NCBI RefSeq assembly: GCF_011421425.1
Contig: NZ_WPCW01000002.1
Location: 1-64,000 of the forward strand
DNA length: 64,000 bases
Reading direction: 5' to 3'
Source of the DNA: Streptococcus catagoni
Lineage (GTDB): Bacteria > Bacillota > Bacilli > Lactobacillales > Streptococcaceae
This document shows positions 29,303 to 41,228 of this stretch, piece by piece; position 1 is the stretch's first letter; each line of letters opens with the position of its first letter. The notes beneath the pieces were generated by a model. It had not been told where the DNA came from. It searched no databases and saw only the letters and a program-made list of their open reading frames with translations. A program made the translations under genes and the position numbers.

Positions 29303-29336
29303 AAAACACATAAAAATTTGTGTTTTTTATTTTAAA
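29303..29336 (+). terminator. Terminator after trpS
   Basis: AAAAAACACA pairs with TGTGTTTTTT around TAAAAATT, followed by ATTTT. Confidence 0.75.
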
Positions 29337-29392
29337 AAACGAACATTATAACTTTGATAATTGATTTTCATAATAAACTTTGTAACAATTTG

Positions 29393-29420
29393 TTGACAAA
29401 TCAATATAGCGTGATATGAT
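29393..29420 (+). promoter_or_regulatory. guaB promoter
   Basis: TTGACA (29393-29398), 16-bp spacer, TATGAT (29415-29420). The leader to guaB is about 60 nt with AAAAGGAAAAGAGG before the start. No purine riboswitch is seen. Confidence 0.72.
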
Positions 29421-29439
29421 AGTAACAATAAAAATTTAG

Positions 29440-30966
<1,527 letters not shown>

Positions 30967-30971
30967 TAAAC

Positions 30972-31007
30972 AATAAGTCGGTTATAGTCTATAAACCGGC
31001 TTTTTTT
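30972..31007 (+). terminator. Terminator after guaB
   Basis: AGTCGGTTATAG pairs with TATAAACCGGCT around TC and is followed by seven T. Confidence 0.85.
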
Positions 31008-31017
31008 GCTCTTTAAA

Positions 31018-31048
31018 AATTGTAAAGATACTTGTCAATATTGTAAAG
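31018..31048. repeat. Two ATTGTAAAG repeats between guaB and recF
   Basis: AATTGTAAAG (31018-31027) and CAATATTGTAAAG (31036-31048) share a half-site with the 34-bp palindrome at the parB promoter. The surrounding 31008-31130 holds no gene. The meaning is unclear. Confidence 0.35.
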
Positions 31049-31131
31049 TTTTTTGTCAACTTCGTCAACAACCCGTAAAGTTTTTATTTTTAAAATTGCT
31101 ATTTAAAGCTATCGTTTCAACATAAAAGATA

Positions 31132-31157
31132 ATAAAAAAGCAAACTGTTTAGTCTGC
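31132..31157 (-). terminator. Terminator overlapping the recF 3' end
   Basis: On the minus strand GCAGACT pairs with AGTTTGC around AAAC and is followed by six T. The left arm contains the last recF codons. Confidence 0.75.
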
Positions 31158-32246
31158 CTTTATGGTTCCATTGTCAATATGGAATATTTTTATATTTTCG
31201 GGTAGTTGTGATAAATGGTCCAAACTCGTAGTGGTGATAAAGGTTTGAACATTCTCTTTAATAATGGCTTCTAATAGCTTGGTTTGTCTGGTGTTATCCA
31301 ATTCACTCATGACATCGTCAAGTAATAAGATGGGATTATCTCCAGTTGTCTTTTTCATTAAACTCACTTCTGCCATTTTTAAAGAGAGAATAAGACTTCT
31401 ATGTTGGCCTTGACTGGCAAAGTTAGCATCCATCTGATTGATATAAAAAATAATATCATCTCGATGCGGCCCTAAGCTGGTATTTTTCCTAAAAATATCT
31501 TTTTTCCTATTTTTTTTGAGTTCTTCTATAAAGATTTCCTTGATATTAGTGTTTTCACCAGCTAGTGGTAAAGAAGCCTGGTAAGAAAGAGTTAAATTTT
31601 CTAACTGATTAGATATCGCGTTATGATGTTTATTGGCTTCATGTTCAAGTGCCTTTACAAAGGAGATGCGTTGTTCAATGACCCTACTTCCATATGTTGC
31701 TAATTGTTCGTCTAAAACGGATAAAAAGTCATCATCAATGGAAAAATTAGCCTTTAAATAACTGTTTCTTTGCTTAAGAACATGATTATAGTTTGAGAGG
31801 TCTGATAAATAGACTGGTTTAATCTGCCCTAAATCAATATCAATGAACTTACGTCTAAGGCCTGGAGCACCCTTAACCAACTGTAAATCTTCAGGAGCAA
31901 ATAATACAACCATCATGGTTCCTATGTACTCTGACAGTTTTGCCTGCTTTAAAGAATTAATTTTAGTTATTCTACCCTTATCTGATAAGGATATTTCTAG
32001 ACTTAACTTTCCACTTAGACGACTAAGCTTGCCAAGCACCTGTAAAGTACTTTGGGAGAATTGAATTAATTCTTTATCAGAACGGGTTCGATGGCTTCTG
32101 GTTAATGCAATAAAATAAATGGCTTCCAAAAAATTGGTTTTTCCTTGTGCATTATTTCCGATAAATACATTTAAAGTTGAAGAGAATTCTTCCTTAATAT
32201 GATCGTAATTTCGATAATTTTTTAGTTGAAGTTCTGTAATCCACAT
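31149..32246 (-). CDS. recF: DNA replication and repair protein RecF
   Basis: SMC-like ATPase of 365 residues that loads RecA at gaps. Walker A is [13 protein letters not shown], the signature appears as [18 protein letters not shown], and Walker B is [12 protein letters not shown]. The start is ATG 32246, reached through TGATAATG after the yaaA stop. A TTG two codons earlier overlaps yaaA and is less likely. In this lineage recF is far from dnaA, paired with yaaA. Confidence 0.97.
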   Translation of the reverse strand: MWITELQLKNYRNYDHIKEEFSSTLNVFIGNNAQGKTNFLEAIYFIALTRSHRTRSDKELIQFSQSTLQVLGKLSRLSGKLSLEISLSDKGRITKINSLKQAKLSEYIGTMMVVLFAPEDLQLVKGAPGLRRKFIDIDLGQIKPVYLSDLSNYNHVLKQRNSYLKANFSIDDDFLSVLDEQLATYGSRVIEQRISFVKALEHEANKHHNAISNQLENLTLSYQASLPLAGENTNIKEIFIEELKKNRKKDIFRKNTSLGPHRDDIIFYINQMDANFASQGQHRSLILSLKMAEVSLMKKTTGDNPILLLDDVMSELDNTRQTKLLEAIIKENVQTFITTTSLDHLSQLPENIKIFHIDNGTIKAD

Positions 32247-32248
32247 TA

Positions 32249-32623
32249 TCAAGCACCTGGAAAGCGAACAGGTTTATTCTTATCTCTTTTTACACTATTC
32301 TTACCTTTTTTAAGCTCTTCCTTCTTATCTTTGTTTAATTTTTTAACAAGTTTAGCGACACGCGCCTTTTCATCTGTTTGCTCTTGGAAAAGGACAAGTT
32401 CTTCTTGACTAGGCTTTACAATAGTAATAGTTAGGCCCTGATCAGGAATGGAGACAGTATCTCCAATGCGGATTTTTTTACCCCGACGCTTTTCATCCTC
32501 ACCATTAAATAAAATAGTCTGTTCAGCTAGATAAGCTTTAACAGCTCCTCCACTTTGGATAAGCCCTACTTCTTTTAGAAGTGCTTGTAAGGTAATATAT
32601 TCTGTAAATAGTTTGTAGTCCAT
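32249..32623 (-). CDS. yaaA: S4-domain protein YaaA (RlbA-type)
   Basis: About 124 residues with an S4 RNA-binding fold at the N-terminus ([24 protein letters not shown], then VNG-like [18 protein letters not shown]) and a lysine-rich tail. Family members sit next to recF throughout Firmicutes and are thought to act on ribosomes. Starts at 32635, 32626 and 32623 are possible. GGAG is best spaced for 32623. The lysine-rich tail beyond residue 75 is longer than in B. subtilis YaaA. Confidence 0.88.
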   Translation of the reverse strand: MDYKLFTEYITLQALLKEVGLIQSGGAVKAYLAEQTILFNGEDEKRRGKKIRIGDTVSIPDQGLTITIVKPSQEELVLFQEQTDEKARVAKLVKKLNKDKKEELKKGKNSVKRDKNKPVRFPGA

Positions 32624-32635
32624 CATTTTCTCCAT

Positions 32636-33017
32636 TATATAATTGATGTCATTATAGCATAAACTTTAATCAATGATAAGTTGAAACTATTAGATACCAT
32701 TGAATTGAGTGAGATCCTTACTCTACCTTCACTTGGTGTTGGGTGCTACTCTTTTGACTTTTATACAAATCATTGTATAATATGGTTAGGAAAGAAACCT
32801 ATTCAAAGAGAGTGCATTTTTAAAAAGATTAATTATTATTGTCACTATCAGGCAAAAAAGAATCAAATGCCTTGCTAACTTTCGTTTATAATAGCATCAC
32901 TTAGAAGTCTCTAGGTGCTTTTTCATTGTTATTATCCTATTTTCGAAGGTTAAATGATGAATCTATGACCACTAAAATGGTATAATTTAGGAATCACAAT
33001 ATTATTAAGGACAGTCT
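32636..33017. other. Divergent intergenic region yaaA-yfmF, no convincing gene
   Basis: The 380 bp contain several TATAAT-like hexamers, including 32982-32987 just upstream of the M16 peptidase gene, and GAAAGAGTG-like fragments. A 65-codon open frame (32681-32878) has no ribosome binding site and an atypical composition. I see promoters for both flanking genes and otherwise nothing definable. Confidence 0.4.
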
Positions 33018-34262
33018 ATGAAACTTGTTGATGGCGTACAACTCCATTTATTAAAATCAGAAAAATTTAAAACTAATCATATCACTTTCAGATTTTCAGG
33101 GGATTTTAATCAAAAATCTGTTGCTAAGAGAGTTCTCGTTGCACAAATGATGGCAACGGCCAATGAATTGTATCCTACTGCTAAGGATTTTAGAGAAAAA
33201 TTAGCACAGCTCTATGGAGCTAACTTATCCACTTCAGTTTCTACCAAAGGATTGGTTCATATAGTTGATATAGATATAAGCTTTATTCAGGAAAGGTTTG
33301 CCCTTAAAGAGGAAAAATTGTTGGATGAAGTTATTCAATTCTTGAAGGGAATACTATTTCATCCCCTTCTTTCAGTGGCTCAATATCAGCCAAAAGTTTT
33401 TGAAATTGAAAAGACAAATCTTATCAATTACATTGAATCAGATAATGAAGATTCTTTTTATTACAGTGCTTTAGAGGCTAAGAAACTCTTTTATACTGAT
33501 AGTGATTTACAAGTTTCAAAATATGGAAATACTGAGTTAATTGAGAAGGAAACAGCCTATACCAGCTACCAAGAATTTCATAAGATGCTTATGGAGGATC
33601 AAATTGATATCTATATTATGGGCGATTTTGACGAGTATCGTGTCCTGCAACTACTACACCAGTTTCCCTTTGAAGCTAGACAAAAAGAATTGTCTTACTA
33701 TTATCAGCAAGACTATGTCAATGTTGTAAAGGATGTCAATGAATTAAAGCCTGTAAACCAGTCTATTTTTGAATTGTCCTATTATTTTCCAACTCTAACT
33801 TATAGTGAAAACAATCTGTCAATGGTTCTTTTAAATGGTTTACTTGGATCATTTGCACATTCTCCTTTATTTACAACGATCCGAGAGAGTGAAGGGATGG
33901 CCTATACAATTGGAAGCAGACTGGATGTTTACACTGGAAGATTAGCTATTTCTGCTGGTATTGACAAGGAAAATAGAACGAAAACCTTACAACTTATAAC
34001 CAAGGAATTGAATGATCTTAAAACAGGTCGCTTTTCTAGTGCCCTACTTGAGAAGACAAAGTTGATGATTCTTACCAATGCTTTACAAAGTGATGATTAC
34101 AGTAAAGCAATCATTGACAGGCATTACACCAGTAAGTATGTTAATCAAAACTATGACTTAGAGACCTGGATTAAAAATGTTCATCGTGTCAGCAAGAGAG
34201 ATATTGTCAAGGCTGCAAACCATGTCAAGTTACAATCACTTTATTTTTTAGAAGGGAAATAA
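33018..34262 (+). CDS. yfmF: M16-family peptidase-like protein YfmF (non-catalytic partner)
   Basis: 414 residues with the two-domain insulinase fold by pattern, including TTIRESEGMAYTIGSRLDVYTG. The HxxEH zinc motif is missing at its expected N-terminal place, so it should be the inactive half of a heterodimer with the next gene. It ends 1 bp before yfmH. The YfmF/YfmH pair is conserved in Firmicutes next to rodZ and pgsA genes and is linked to peptide or protein processing at the membrane. Confidence 0.85.
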   Translation: MKLVDGVQLHLLKSEKFKTNHITFRFSGDFNQKSVAKRVLVAQMMATANELYPTAKDFREKLAQLYGANLSTSVSTKGLVHIVDIDISFIQERFALKEEKLLDEVIQFLKGILFHPLLSVAQYQPKVFEIEKTNLINYIESDNEDSFYYSALEAKKLFYTDSDLQVSKYGNTELIEKETAYTSYQEFHKMLMEDQIDIYIMGDFDEYRVLQLLHQFPFEARQKELSYYYQQDYVNVVKDVNELKPVNQSIFELSYYFPTLTYSENNLSMVLLNGLLGSFAHSPLFTTIRESEGMAYTIGSRLDVYTGRLAISAGIDKENRTKTLQLITKELNDLKTGRFSSALLEKTKLMILTNALQSDDYSKAIIDRHYTSKYVNQNYDLETWIKNVHRVSKRDIVKAANHVKLQSLYFLEGK

Positions 34263-34263
34263 A

Positions 34264-35547
34264 ATGCAGAAATTAACCCATATTTCCTATGGTGCCATAA
34301 ATGAAGAACTCTATTACGGAAAGCTAAAAAGTGGTTTACAAGTTTACATCATACCAAAGGCGGGTTACAATGAAAAATCAGCCATGTTGACTGTCAATTT
34401 TGGTTCACTTGATAGTCAATATACAAGTAGAGGAAGACTGATCTCTAATCCAGAAGGGGTTGCTCATTTCTTAGAACATAAACTTTTTGAAGATAAGTCT
34501 GGTGGAGATGTATCACTCAAGTTTACAAGTTTGGGGGCTGAAGTCAATGCCTTTACTACTTTTGACAAGACTTCTTATTTTTTTTCAACCACAGATCACT
34601 TTCTTGAAAGCTTGAATCTATTGCAAGATTTTGTCATGACAGCGTCTTTTACTGAAGAATCTGTCAATAAAGAAAAGAAAATTATTGGTCAGGAAATTGA
34701 TATGTATTTGGATGATCCAGAATATCAGTCTTATATAGGAGCTCTTCAAAATTTATTTCCAGGCTCAAATTTAGCAGCTGACATTGCTGGGAGCAGAAAG
34801 TCCATTGACATGATTACTGGCGATGTTTTACGTAGAAACTATAAACAATTTTACCATCCTTCTAATATGGCTCTATTGATAGTAGGCGAAGTTGATGTGG
34901 AAGAAACTTTCCAATCTGTTTTACAGTGTCAAGAAAATCATAAGTCAAGAAGACCAGCTCGTGCAAAGATTGAGCCTCTACCTTATCTTCCTCTTATAAA
35001 AAGTGGTTCCATTGCAATGGATATTTCAACTTCAAAACTAGTGGTTGCCTACAGAGGAGTTAAATTTGATAATGACTTTTCTTTCTTAGAATATAAAATT
35101 TGTTTAAAGTTTCTTTTATCAATGCTTTTTGGTTGGACTTCAAAAACCTATCAGGATTGGTACGGTGATGGTAAAGTTGATGAGTCCTTTGATATAGAAA
35201 TAGAAATTCAAAAAGATTACTCTTTTGTTCTAATCAGTTTAGATTCAAGTCAACCAATTGCCATGTCCAGTCAAATCAGAAAGAAGATTGAACAATTTAC
35301 CAAAGCAAAAGATATCAATAATGAACATCTCACCCTTCTAAAGAAAGAAATGTACGGAGATTTTCTTCAAAGCCTGGATTCTGTAGAACAGGTGTGCAAT
35401 CAATTTAATCACTTTTTATCAGATGGGGAGAATTACTTTGATATACCAGAAATAATTGCTAAAGTGACCTTAGAGGAAATTCTTGCTGTAGGTGAAAATT
35501 TCTTCGGAAGGGCAGAAGTCTCCGATTTCACTGTCTTTCCAAAATAA
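34264..35547 (+). CDS. yfmH: M16-family zinc peptidase YfmH
   Basis: 427 residues. The inverted zinc motif HFLEH is at residues 68-72, with a distal glutamate in the EKKIIGQEIDMYLDDPE stretch. The C-terminal half is the pseudo-symmetric domain. Start codon ATG follows AAGGGAAATAAA, directly after yfmF, so the two should be co-translated and form the active heterodimer. Confidence 0.88.
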   Translation: MQKLTHISYGAINEELYYGKLKSGLQVYIIPKAGYNEKSAMLTVNFGSLDSQYTSRGRLISNPEGVAHFLEHKLFEDKSGGDVSLKFTSLGAEVNAFTTFDKTSYFFSTTDHFLESLNLLQDFVMTASFTEESVNKEKKIIGQEIDMYLDDPEYQSYIGALQNLFPGSNLAADIAGSRKSIDMITGDVLRRNYKQFYHPSNMALLIVGEVDVEETFQSVLQCQENHKSRRPARAKIEPLPYLPLIKSGSIAMDISTSKLVVAYRGVKFDNDFSFLEYKICLKFLLSMLFGWTSKTYQDWYGDGKVDESFDIEIEIQKDYSFVLISLDSSQPIAMSSQIRKKIEQFTKAKDINNEHLTLLKKEMYGDFLQSLDSVEQVCNQFNHFLSDGENYFDIPEIIAKVTLEEILAVGENFFGRAEVSDFTVFPK

Positions 35548-35596
35548 AGAGAAATCTGTTATAATGGATATAATATTTTAATTTAGAGGTACCTGT

Positions 35597-36574
35597 ATGA
35601 GAGAACAAAGTCTCGGTGAGTTACTAAGAGAAGCGCGTGTTAGAAGGCAAATCACATTAGATGATATTGAAAATAGCACAGGCATCTCATCTCACTATTT
35701 ATTAGCAATGGAATTAGATCAGTTTAAGATAATTCCTGAAGAAAAGTTTGATACCTTTTTAAGGCAGTACGCAGATATTGTTGGTTTAGATTTTCTATAT
35801 TTAAAAGAAAGATATAGAAAACAAAGTTTAAAAAAGACCAACTTATCAGAACCAACTGTAACACAATTGGTTGAGGAAAAATTAAGTCGTAAAAAGCAAG
35901 AAAATAAGGCTTATTGCCCTCCACCCTTTCCAATCCCAACCCCTCCTCCAACAACTTCTGCCCCTAGCTCCACTTATTTGTTTAACGAACATTTTAAAAA
36001 TGAAAGTGATAATGATGACTATGAGCAAGAAGTTTCAAGATTAAGTAAATATAAGGTTGAGGATAAAAAATCAAAATCATTTTTTTCAATCCTATTGTTA
36101 AGTTTGATTGCTCTGACCATTTTAAGTTTTATTTTCTTTGCAGTTTGGCAACAATTTTCTAAAGAAAATAAAGCAAATGAAGCTAGGTCTGAATTTGTCA
36201 ATAAAACAGCTGATAAAAAATCAAGTTCAACAACTAGCAGCGAAAAGAAAACAAAGATTGTGACTGAAGGTCAAGATAATTATCTAAAAGCAACTATTAC
36301 AAAAGCTAGTGACACAGTAGAAGTAACAGTCTCTTTAACAGACGCAGAAAGTGCTTGGATCTCACTAACTAATTCTGATATTGGTGAAGCTGGAATAACT
36401 TTGACAAAAGATAATCCAACCTATACAGCGACTCTTCCTGCGGAAATAAGTGAAGCACTATTAACCTTAGGAGTTAAAGAAGGTGTATCAGTAACTATTG
36501 ATGGTCAACCTTTAGATTTATCTGCACTCACAAGTCCTGATGTCAGTTATATCACTTTAGAAATGATAAGGTAA
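35597..36574 (+). CDS. RodZ-like helix-turn-helix membrane protein (HTH_25/DUF4115)
   Basis: 325 residues. The N-terminal HTH_25 domain (LGELLREARVRRQITLDDIE) is at 1-70, followed by a proline-rich linker (PPPFPIPTPPPTTSAPSS). One transmembrane helix (FFSILLLSLIALTILSFIFFAVW) lies near 160-185, then a Ser/Thr/Lys linker and an extracellular DUF4115 beta domain. It resembles RodZ, which links the elongation machinery to MreB. Cocci lacking MreB keep it as a cell-shape or regulatory membrane protein. It starts the run leading into pgsA. Confidence 0.85.
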   Translation: MREQSLGELLREARVRRQITLDDIENSTGISSHYLLAMELDQFKIIPEEKFDTFLRQYADIVGLDFLYLKERYRKQSLKKTNLSEPTVTQLVEEKLSRKKQENKAYCPPPFPIPTPPPTTSAPSSTYLFNEHFKNESDNDDYEQEVSRLSKYKVEDKKSKSFFSILLLSLIALTILSFIFFAVWQQFSKENKANEARSEFVNKTADKKSSSTTSSEKKTKIVTEGQDNYLKATITKASDTVEVTVSLTDAESAWISLTNSDIGEAGITLTKDNPTYTATLPAEISEALLTLGVKEGVSVTIDGQPLDLSALTSPDVSYITLEMIR

Positions 36575-36578
36575 AAAA

Positions 36579-37121
36579 ATGTCTAAAAAAGAAAATATTC
36601 CCAATTTACTAACCTTAATTCGTATAGTTATGATCCCTCTTTTTATATTAATCACTTCTTGTTTTAGTGAGAGGGGCTGGCATATCTTTGCTGCCATTAT
36701 CTTTGCTATTGCAAGTTTGACAGATTACTTAGATGGCTATTTAGCCAGAAAATGGAAGGTTGTAACTAATTTTGGTAAATTTGCAGACCCACTTGCAGAT
36801 AAGATGTTGGTCATGTCTGCCTTCATTATGTTGGTAGGTTTAAAGTTAGCACCTGCTTGGATCGCTGTTATCATCATTTGTCGTGAGTTGGCTGTAACAG
36901 GGTTGAGACTTTTGCTTGTTGAATCAGGTGGAGAAATTTTAGCAGCAGCTATGCCTGGTAAAATCAAAACAGCAACGCAGATGTTTTCTATCATTTTCTT
37001 GCTTTGTCATTGGATGCTTATTGGTAATATACTACTGTATATAGCTCTCTTCTTTACAATCTATTCTGGCTATGACTACTTTAAAGGAGCTGGTTTTCTC
37101 TTTAAGGATACTTTTAAATAA
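36579..37121 (+). CDS. pgsA: CDP-diacylglycerol-glycerol-3-phosphate 3-phosphatidyltransferase
   Basis: 180-residue integral membrane enzyme making phosphatidylglycerolphosphate, the entry to anionic phospholipids. The CDP-alcohol phosphotransferase signature DGYLARKWKVVTNFGKFADP with the following LAD is intact. It begins 4 bp after the RodZ-like gene and ends 2 bp before ecfA1, so all are likely one operon. Confidence 0.97.
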   Translation: MSKKENIPNLLTLIRIVMIPLFILITSCFSERGWHIFAAIIFAIASLTDYLDGYLARKWKVVTNFGKFADPLADKMLVMSAFIMLVGLKLAPAWIAVIIICRELAVTGLRLLLVESGGEILAAAMPGKIKTATQMFSIIFLLCHWMLIGNILLYIALFFTIYSGYDYFKGAGFLFKDTFK

Positions 37122-37123
37122 AC

Positions 37124-37963
37124 ATGTCACATATAATTGAAGTAAAAAATATAAAATTTAAATATCAAAATGAACAAGAAAACTATATTCTTGATGACGT
37201 TTCGTTTCATGTGAAACGTGGCGAGTGGTTATCAATTATTGGGCATAATGGTTCTGGAAAATCAACTTCGGTAAGGCTTCTAAATGGTTTGATTGAGGCT
37301 GAATCTGGCAGTATTTTTGTGGACAATCAATTGCTGACTGTTGACAACATCTGGGAAATTCGACAAAAAATCGGAATGGTTTTTCAAAATCCTGATAATC
37401 AGTTTGTAGGGGCTACCGTTGAAGATGATGTTGCCTTTGGCCTTGAAAATAAAGGTGTTCCCTATAACACGATGGTGAAAAGGGTTGAAGATGCTTTGGA
37501 AATAGTAGCAATGTCGCATTTTAAAGAGAGAGAACCTTCACGTCTTTCAGGTGGACAAAAGCAGAGAGTGGCCATTGCAGGTGCACTTGCTTTAAGACCA
37601 ATGATAATTGTCTTGGACGAAGCAACAAGTATGCTTGATCCCCAGGGAAGATTAGAATTAATAAAGACTATTCAAGATATCCGTCGAGAATATGATCTTA
37701 CAGTTATTTCTATCACACATGATCTGGATGAGGTTGCACTCAGTGATCGTGTTCTTGTGATGAAAAATGGACAAGTTGAGTCTAGCTCTACTCCGAATCA
37801 ACTTTTTGAACGAGGAGACGAACTACTTAATCTAGGGCTAGATATTCCCTTTACTAGTACCGTTACTAAAGTGCTTAGAGAAGAAGGCTTTAGTCTTGAT
37901 GACTCCTATAAAACAGAAAAGGAATTAGAAGAACAGCTATGGCAATTAATTTCCAAGGCGTAA
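37124..37963 (+). CDS. ecfA1: Energy-coupling factor transporter ATPase EcfA1
   Basis: 279-residue ATPase of the group II ECF vitamin transporter. Walker [11 protein letters not shown]-loop [22 protein letters not shown], signature [13 protein letters not shown] and Walker [14 protein letters not shown] are all present. It works as a heterodimer with EcfA2 and the EcfT scaffold, shared by several S components. A parS-like site lies inside its coding sequence at 37203-37218. Confidence 0.97.
   Translation: MSHIIEVKNIKFKYQNEQENYILDDVSFHVKRGEWLSIIGHNGSGKSTSVRLLNGLIEAESGSIFVDNQLLTVDNIWEIRQKIGMVFQNPDNQFVGATVEDDVAFGLENKGVPYNTMVKRVEDALEIVAMSHFKEREPSRLSGGQKQRVAIAGALALRPMIIVLDEATSMLDPQGRLELIKTIQDIRREYDLTVISITHDLDEVALSDRVLVMKNGQVESSSTPNQLFERGDELLNLGLDIPFTSTVTKVLREEGFSLDDSYKTEKELEEQLWQLISKA
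37203..37218. promoter_or_regulatory. parS-like site 2, inside ecfA1
   Basis: CGTTTCATGTGAAACG has the 14-bp core GTTTCATGTGAAAC, the exact reverse complement of the core of the site after rlmH. It overlaps codons for a VSFHVKRGE stretch. Confidence 0.65.
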
Positions 37964-38781
37964 GTTATACCTATCAAGCGGGGACTCCTTTTGAAGGACG
38001 TGCCCTTTTTGACATCAATCTTGACATCATAGATGGTTCTTATACAGCCTTTATAGGACACACTGGTTCTGGTAAATCTACTATTATGCAACTTTTAAAT
38101 GGCCTCCTTACGCCTACTCGGGGTGCTGTTACAGTTGATAAGCAGGTCATAACCAATCGATCAAAAAATAAGGATATCAAACTAATCCGTAAAGATGTTG
38201 GTTTGGTTTTCCAATTTCCTGAAAGTCAACTTTTTGAAGAAACTGTTCTGAAAGATGTGGCCTTTGGCCCACAAAACTTTGGCATTTCAAAAGAAGAAGC
38301 AGAAAAAATAGCGCGTGAAAAGTTAGCACTAGTTGGCATATCAGAGGATCTTTTTCTAAAAAATCCTTTTGAATTATCTGGTGGTCAAATGCGTCGAGTA
38401 GCCATTGCTGGTATCTTGGCCATGGAGCCTAAAGCCCTGGTTTTAGATGAACCCACAGCGGGTCTAGATCCCAAAGGTCGACGAGAGTTAATGGAACTTT
38501 TCAAGACCTTACATGATTCTGGAATGACTCTTGTCTTGGTAACACATTTAATGGATGATGTGGCTAATTTTGCAGATTATGTCTATGTGCTTGAGGCTGG
38601 CAAGGTGATTATGTCAGGAAAACCTCACGATATTTTTCAAAAAGTAGACTTTTTAGAAGAAAAACAATTAGGAGTTCCTAAAATCACAAAATTTGCGCAG
38701 AAAATGGTAAAAAGGGGACTCCGTTTACCCTACTTACCAGTTACTCTAAATGAACTAAGAGAGGTTTTAAAACATGGATAA
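37939..38781 (+). CDS. ecfA2: Energy-coupling factor transporter ATPase EcfA2
   Basis: 280-residue partner ATPase. Walker [11 protein letters not shown]-loop [23 protein letters not shown], signature [13 protein letters not shown] and Walker [14 protein letters not shown] are intact. Its start overlaps the last 25 bp of ecfA1 in another frame and its end overlaps ecfT by 8 bp, so the three are translationally coupled. Confidence 0.97.
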   Translation: MAINFQGVSYTYQAGTPFEGRALFDINLDIIDGSYTAFIGHTGSGKSTIMQLLNGLLTPTRGAVTVDKQVITNRSKNKDIKLIRKDVGLVFQFPESQLFEETVLKDVAFGPQNFGISKEEAEKIAREKLALVGISEDLFLKNPFELSGGQMRRVAIAGILAMEPKALVLDEPTAGLDPKGRRELMELFKTLHDSGMTLVLVTHLMDDVANFADYVYVLEAGKVIMSGKPHDIFQKVDFLEEKQLGVPKITKFAQKMVKRGLRLPYLPVTLNELREVLKHG

Positions 38782-39580
38782 GCTTATCCTTGGGAGATAT
38801 ATCCCAGGAAATTCAATCATTCATCGTTTGGATCCCCGAAGTAAGTTACTAGCAATGCTTGTGTATCTGATCATTATCTTTTGGGCTAATAATTTTGTTA
38901 CAAATTTGATTATGCTTATCTTTACAATGTTGACAGTCTGTTTGTCCCAAATAAAGCTTTCCTTCTTTTTAAAAGGTCTTAAACCCATGATAGGAATCAT
39001 TTTGTTCACCACTATGTTCCAAATATTTTTTACTCAGAGCGGAGATACACTCTTTCACTTCTGGATTATTAAAATTACAAGCTTAGGATTAAGTCAGGCC
39101 GTTCTTATTTTTATGCGCTTTGTTTTAATCATCTTCTTTTCAACTTTATTGACCTTGACAACTACTCCTTTGAGTCTATCTGATGCGGTGGAATCTTTGT
39201 TAAAGCCTTTAAAGCCCTTGAAGGTTCCTGCCTATGAAATTGGTCTCATGCTTTCTTTAAGTCTTCGTTTTGTTCCAACCCTAATGGACGATACTACTCG
39301 TATTATGAATGCACAAAAGGCCAGAGGGGTTGATTTTGGTGAAGGCAGTCTTATTCAAAAGGTAAAGTCAATCATTCCAATACTTATTCCCCTCTTTGCA
39401 TCTAGCTTTAAAAGGGCAGATGCCTTAGCTATCGCTATGGAAGCAAGAGGTTATTGTGGCGGAGATGGACGAAGTAAATATAGATTATTGAAGTGGACAT
39501 TTAAAGATAGTATTTCTATTTGTATTGTTATTTTGTTGGGAATAGTTTTATTTGCATTAAAAACTCCAGTTTCTAATTAG
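38774..39580 (+). CDS. ecfT: Energy-coupling factor transporter transmembrane protein EcfT
   Basis: 268 residues with about five to six transmembrane helices and the cytoplasmic coupling helices carrying the A-R-G motifs ([11 protein letters not shown] and [10 protein letters not shown]). These bind the ATPase pair. It completes the shared ECF energising module. No substrate-binding S component lies beside it, as expected for the group II type. Confidence 0.96.
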   Translation: MDKLILGRYIPGNSIIHRLDPRSKLLAMLVYLIIIFWANNFVTNLIMLIFTMLTVCLSQIKLSFFLKGLKPMIGIILFTTMFQIFFTQSGDTLFHFWIIKITSLGLSQAVLIFMRFVLIIFFSTLLTLTTTPLSLSDAVESLLKPLKPLKVPAYEIGLMLSLSLRFVPTLMDDTTRIMNAQKARGVDFGEGSLIQKVKSIIPILIPLFASSFKRADALAIAMEARGYCGGDGRSKYRLLKWTFKDSISICIVILLGIVLFALKTPVSN

Positions 39581-39719
39581 ATGTAGTATATGGATTCTTA
39601 GCTTATGGTAGTGTTCTGAATTCTTATAAAATCAACATTCTTGTAATATTTTTAATATATCCTCTATATCCAAGTAACATAATTAAGTTATTATGATTTA
39701 CGGAGGAATGAGGTATATT

Positions 39720-40367
39720 ATGTTGAAAAAAATAAGTTTTAAAAAACGTTATATCAGTTTTAGTATTTTAGCATTTGCGATTGCCTTAGTGGCCTTGGTT
39801 TTTGCTTTTTCAGGCAAAAACGTTGATACAGAATCTTACGTCAAAAAAACTGAAACTAAATCAGTAGAGAAAGCTAAAAAAACATCTAAAGTAAGTGTAA
39901 CTTCTACAAAAAAAGAAGAATCAAAAACAACAACAAGTTCATCTAGTCAAGCAAGTGCTGAAAAAGCTCCCACTCATGAGGAGACAGAAGCAGCTAAGGT
40001 TGCTACAGTAGAAGCGCAAGCAGCTCCTGCTGCAGAAGTCTATCAAGTAGAGCAACTTGAACCAACTGATCAAGTACAACAACATGCAGCAGCACCTGCA
40101 ACTTATCAGGCTAATGGTAATACTGCTGGTGCTGTAGGTAGTCAAGCAGCAGCTCAAATGGCAGCAGCTACAGGGGTTTCTCAAGCAACTTGGGAAGCTA
40201 TCATTGCGCGTGAATCCAATGGTGATCCAAATGTGGCCAATGCGTCAGGAGCTTCAGGTTTATTCCAGACTATGCCAGGTTGGGGTTCTACTGCAACAGT
40301 TCAAGACCAGGTTAATGCAGCCGTAAGAGCTTATAGATCTCAAGGTTTATCTGCCTGGGGTTACTAA
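39720..40367 (+). CDS. Secreted transglycosylase-like cell-wall protein (IsaA/SceD-like C-terminus)
   Basis: 215 residues from ATG 39720, which follows GGAGGAATGAGG. There is a signal or anchor helix ([20 protein letters not shown]), a low-complexity Lys/Ser/Thr then Ala/Gln/Glu-rich linker, and a C-terminal lytic-transglycosylase-like domain of about 70 residues. That domain contains the [26 protein letters not shown] block with catalytic Glu and the final [12 protein letters not shown]. It probably trims peptidoglycan. Similar proteins in streptococci belong to the WalRK/VicRK regulon. I do not see a clean VicR box here. Confidence 0.85.
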   Translation: MLKKISFKKRYISFSILAFAIALVALVFAFSGKNVDTESYVKKTETKSVEKAKKTSKVSVTSTKKEESKTTTSSSSQASAEKAPTHEETEAAKVATVEAQAAPAAEVYQVEQLEPTDQVQQHAAAPATYQANGNTAGAVGSQAAAQMAAATGVSQATWEAIIARESNGDPNVANASGASGLFQTMPGWGSTATVQDQVNAAVRAYRSQGLSAWGY

Positions 40368-40422
40368 AGCTTAAAAGATTAGCAATAGTGTGGGATTTAT
40401 TCCCAAAGTTGAATATAAAAGA

Positions 40423-40457
40423 ACAGAGTTCTATTTTATTAGAGCTCTGTCTTTTTT
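40423..40457 (+). terminator. Terminator after the transglycosylase-like gene
   Basis: ACAGAGTTCT pairs with AGAGCTCTGT around a T-rich loop and is followed by six T. The rest of 40368-40587 shows no gene. Confidence 0.8.
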
Positions 40458-40587
40458 CTTTGGTCTAATCTAAGTAATAGTTCTTGGTCTATCAAGTCTT
40501 TTAACTTCTTTTGAAAATTCCTCACAAATATGAGAAAAGCATCCCAATCTTAGACCTTGGATCTCAGTTGGAATGCCATGGATAGGA

Positions 40588-41226
40588 TTATTTATTTTTT
40601 ACCAGAAGTTTATAGACCTCTAAGAGGGAGTCTGCTATATGGTCAGCTCCAGCCACTTGAAAATCTGTTTTTTTACCAAATCCCCAAGTAACACCTAATG
40701 TCTTGATTTTATTTTCTTTGCCACCAATAATATCAAAAGATGTGTCTCCTATGATAATAGCGTCTTCAGGATTGATTGAAAAATCTAGCAAGCAGGCTTT
40801 AATGATATCTGCTTTTAAAAAACGATCTTCTCTTGAACCATAAATGGCCTTGAAAAAGTGCTTTATTCCCAATTCTTCCAGCATGACATTGGCCATAGGT
40901 TCGTGCTTACTAGTTGTAAGATAGAGATAGTAGCCTGAGTCATTCAATTTCTTTAATAGGGTTGTTATCCCCTCATATAGGGTGACTTGGTAAACACCTT
41001 CTTTTTTGTAAAATTGTCGAAAATGAGATATTGCTAAATTGATTTCTGATTCTTCTAAAAAATAGTTGGCAAAGGTGGTTTCTAAAGGTGGACCGATATA
41101 GGTTGATAGAACTTCTTTGTCTGGTGTGCTGAGATCTAATTGTTTAAATGTCCTTTGGAAAGCGTTCAGGATTCCTAAACTAGAATCAACCAGAGTACCA
41201 TCTAAATCAAAAAGAATTGCTTTCAT
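40588..41226 (-). CDS. HAD-superfamily phosphatase (phosphoglycolate phosphatase-like)
   Basis: 212 residues with motif I FDLDGTLVDS, motif II threonine in LYLTTSKHEP and motif III/IV in AIIIGDTSFDIIGGKENKIKTLGVTWGFG. The cap region is of the Gph/PpaX type. It probably hydrolyses a small phosphorylated metabolite. Substrate is not predictable. It lies 2 bp after sdaAA, so it may be expressed with serine dehydratase. Confidence 0.88.
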   Translation of the reverse strand: MKAILFDLDGTLVDSSLGILNAFQRTFKQLDLSTPDKEVLSTYIGPPLETTFANYFLEESEINLAISHFRQFYKKEGVYQVTLYEGITTLLKKLNDSGYYLYLTTSKHEPMANVMLEELGIKHFFKAIYGSREDRFLKADIIKACLLDFSINPEDAIIIGDTSFDIIGGKENKIKTLGVTWGFGKKTDFQVAGADHIADSLLEVYKLLVKNK

Positions 41227-41228
41227 TT

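Noticed and set aside
32681-32878. 65-codon open frame in the yaaA-yfmF gap
   Set aside because: No ribosome binding site, odd composition, no resemblance to known proteins. Treated as intergenic.
39600-39690. VicR/WalR box upstream of the transglycosylase-like gene
   Set aside because: Only one half-site (TGTAAT) fits. The second half at N5 is TAATAT rather than TGTWAH.
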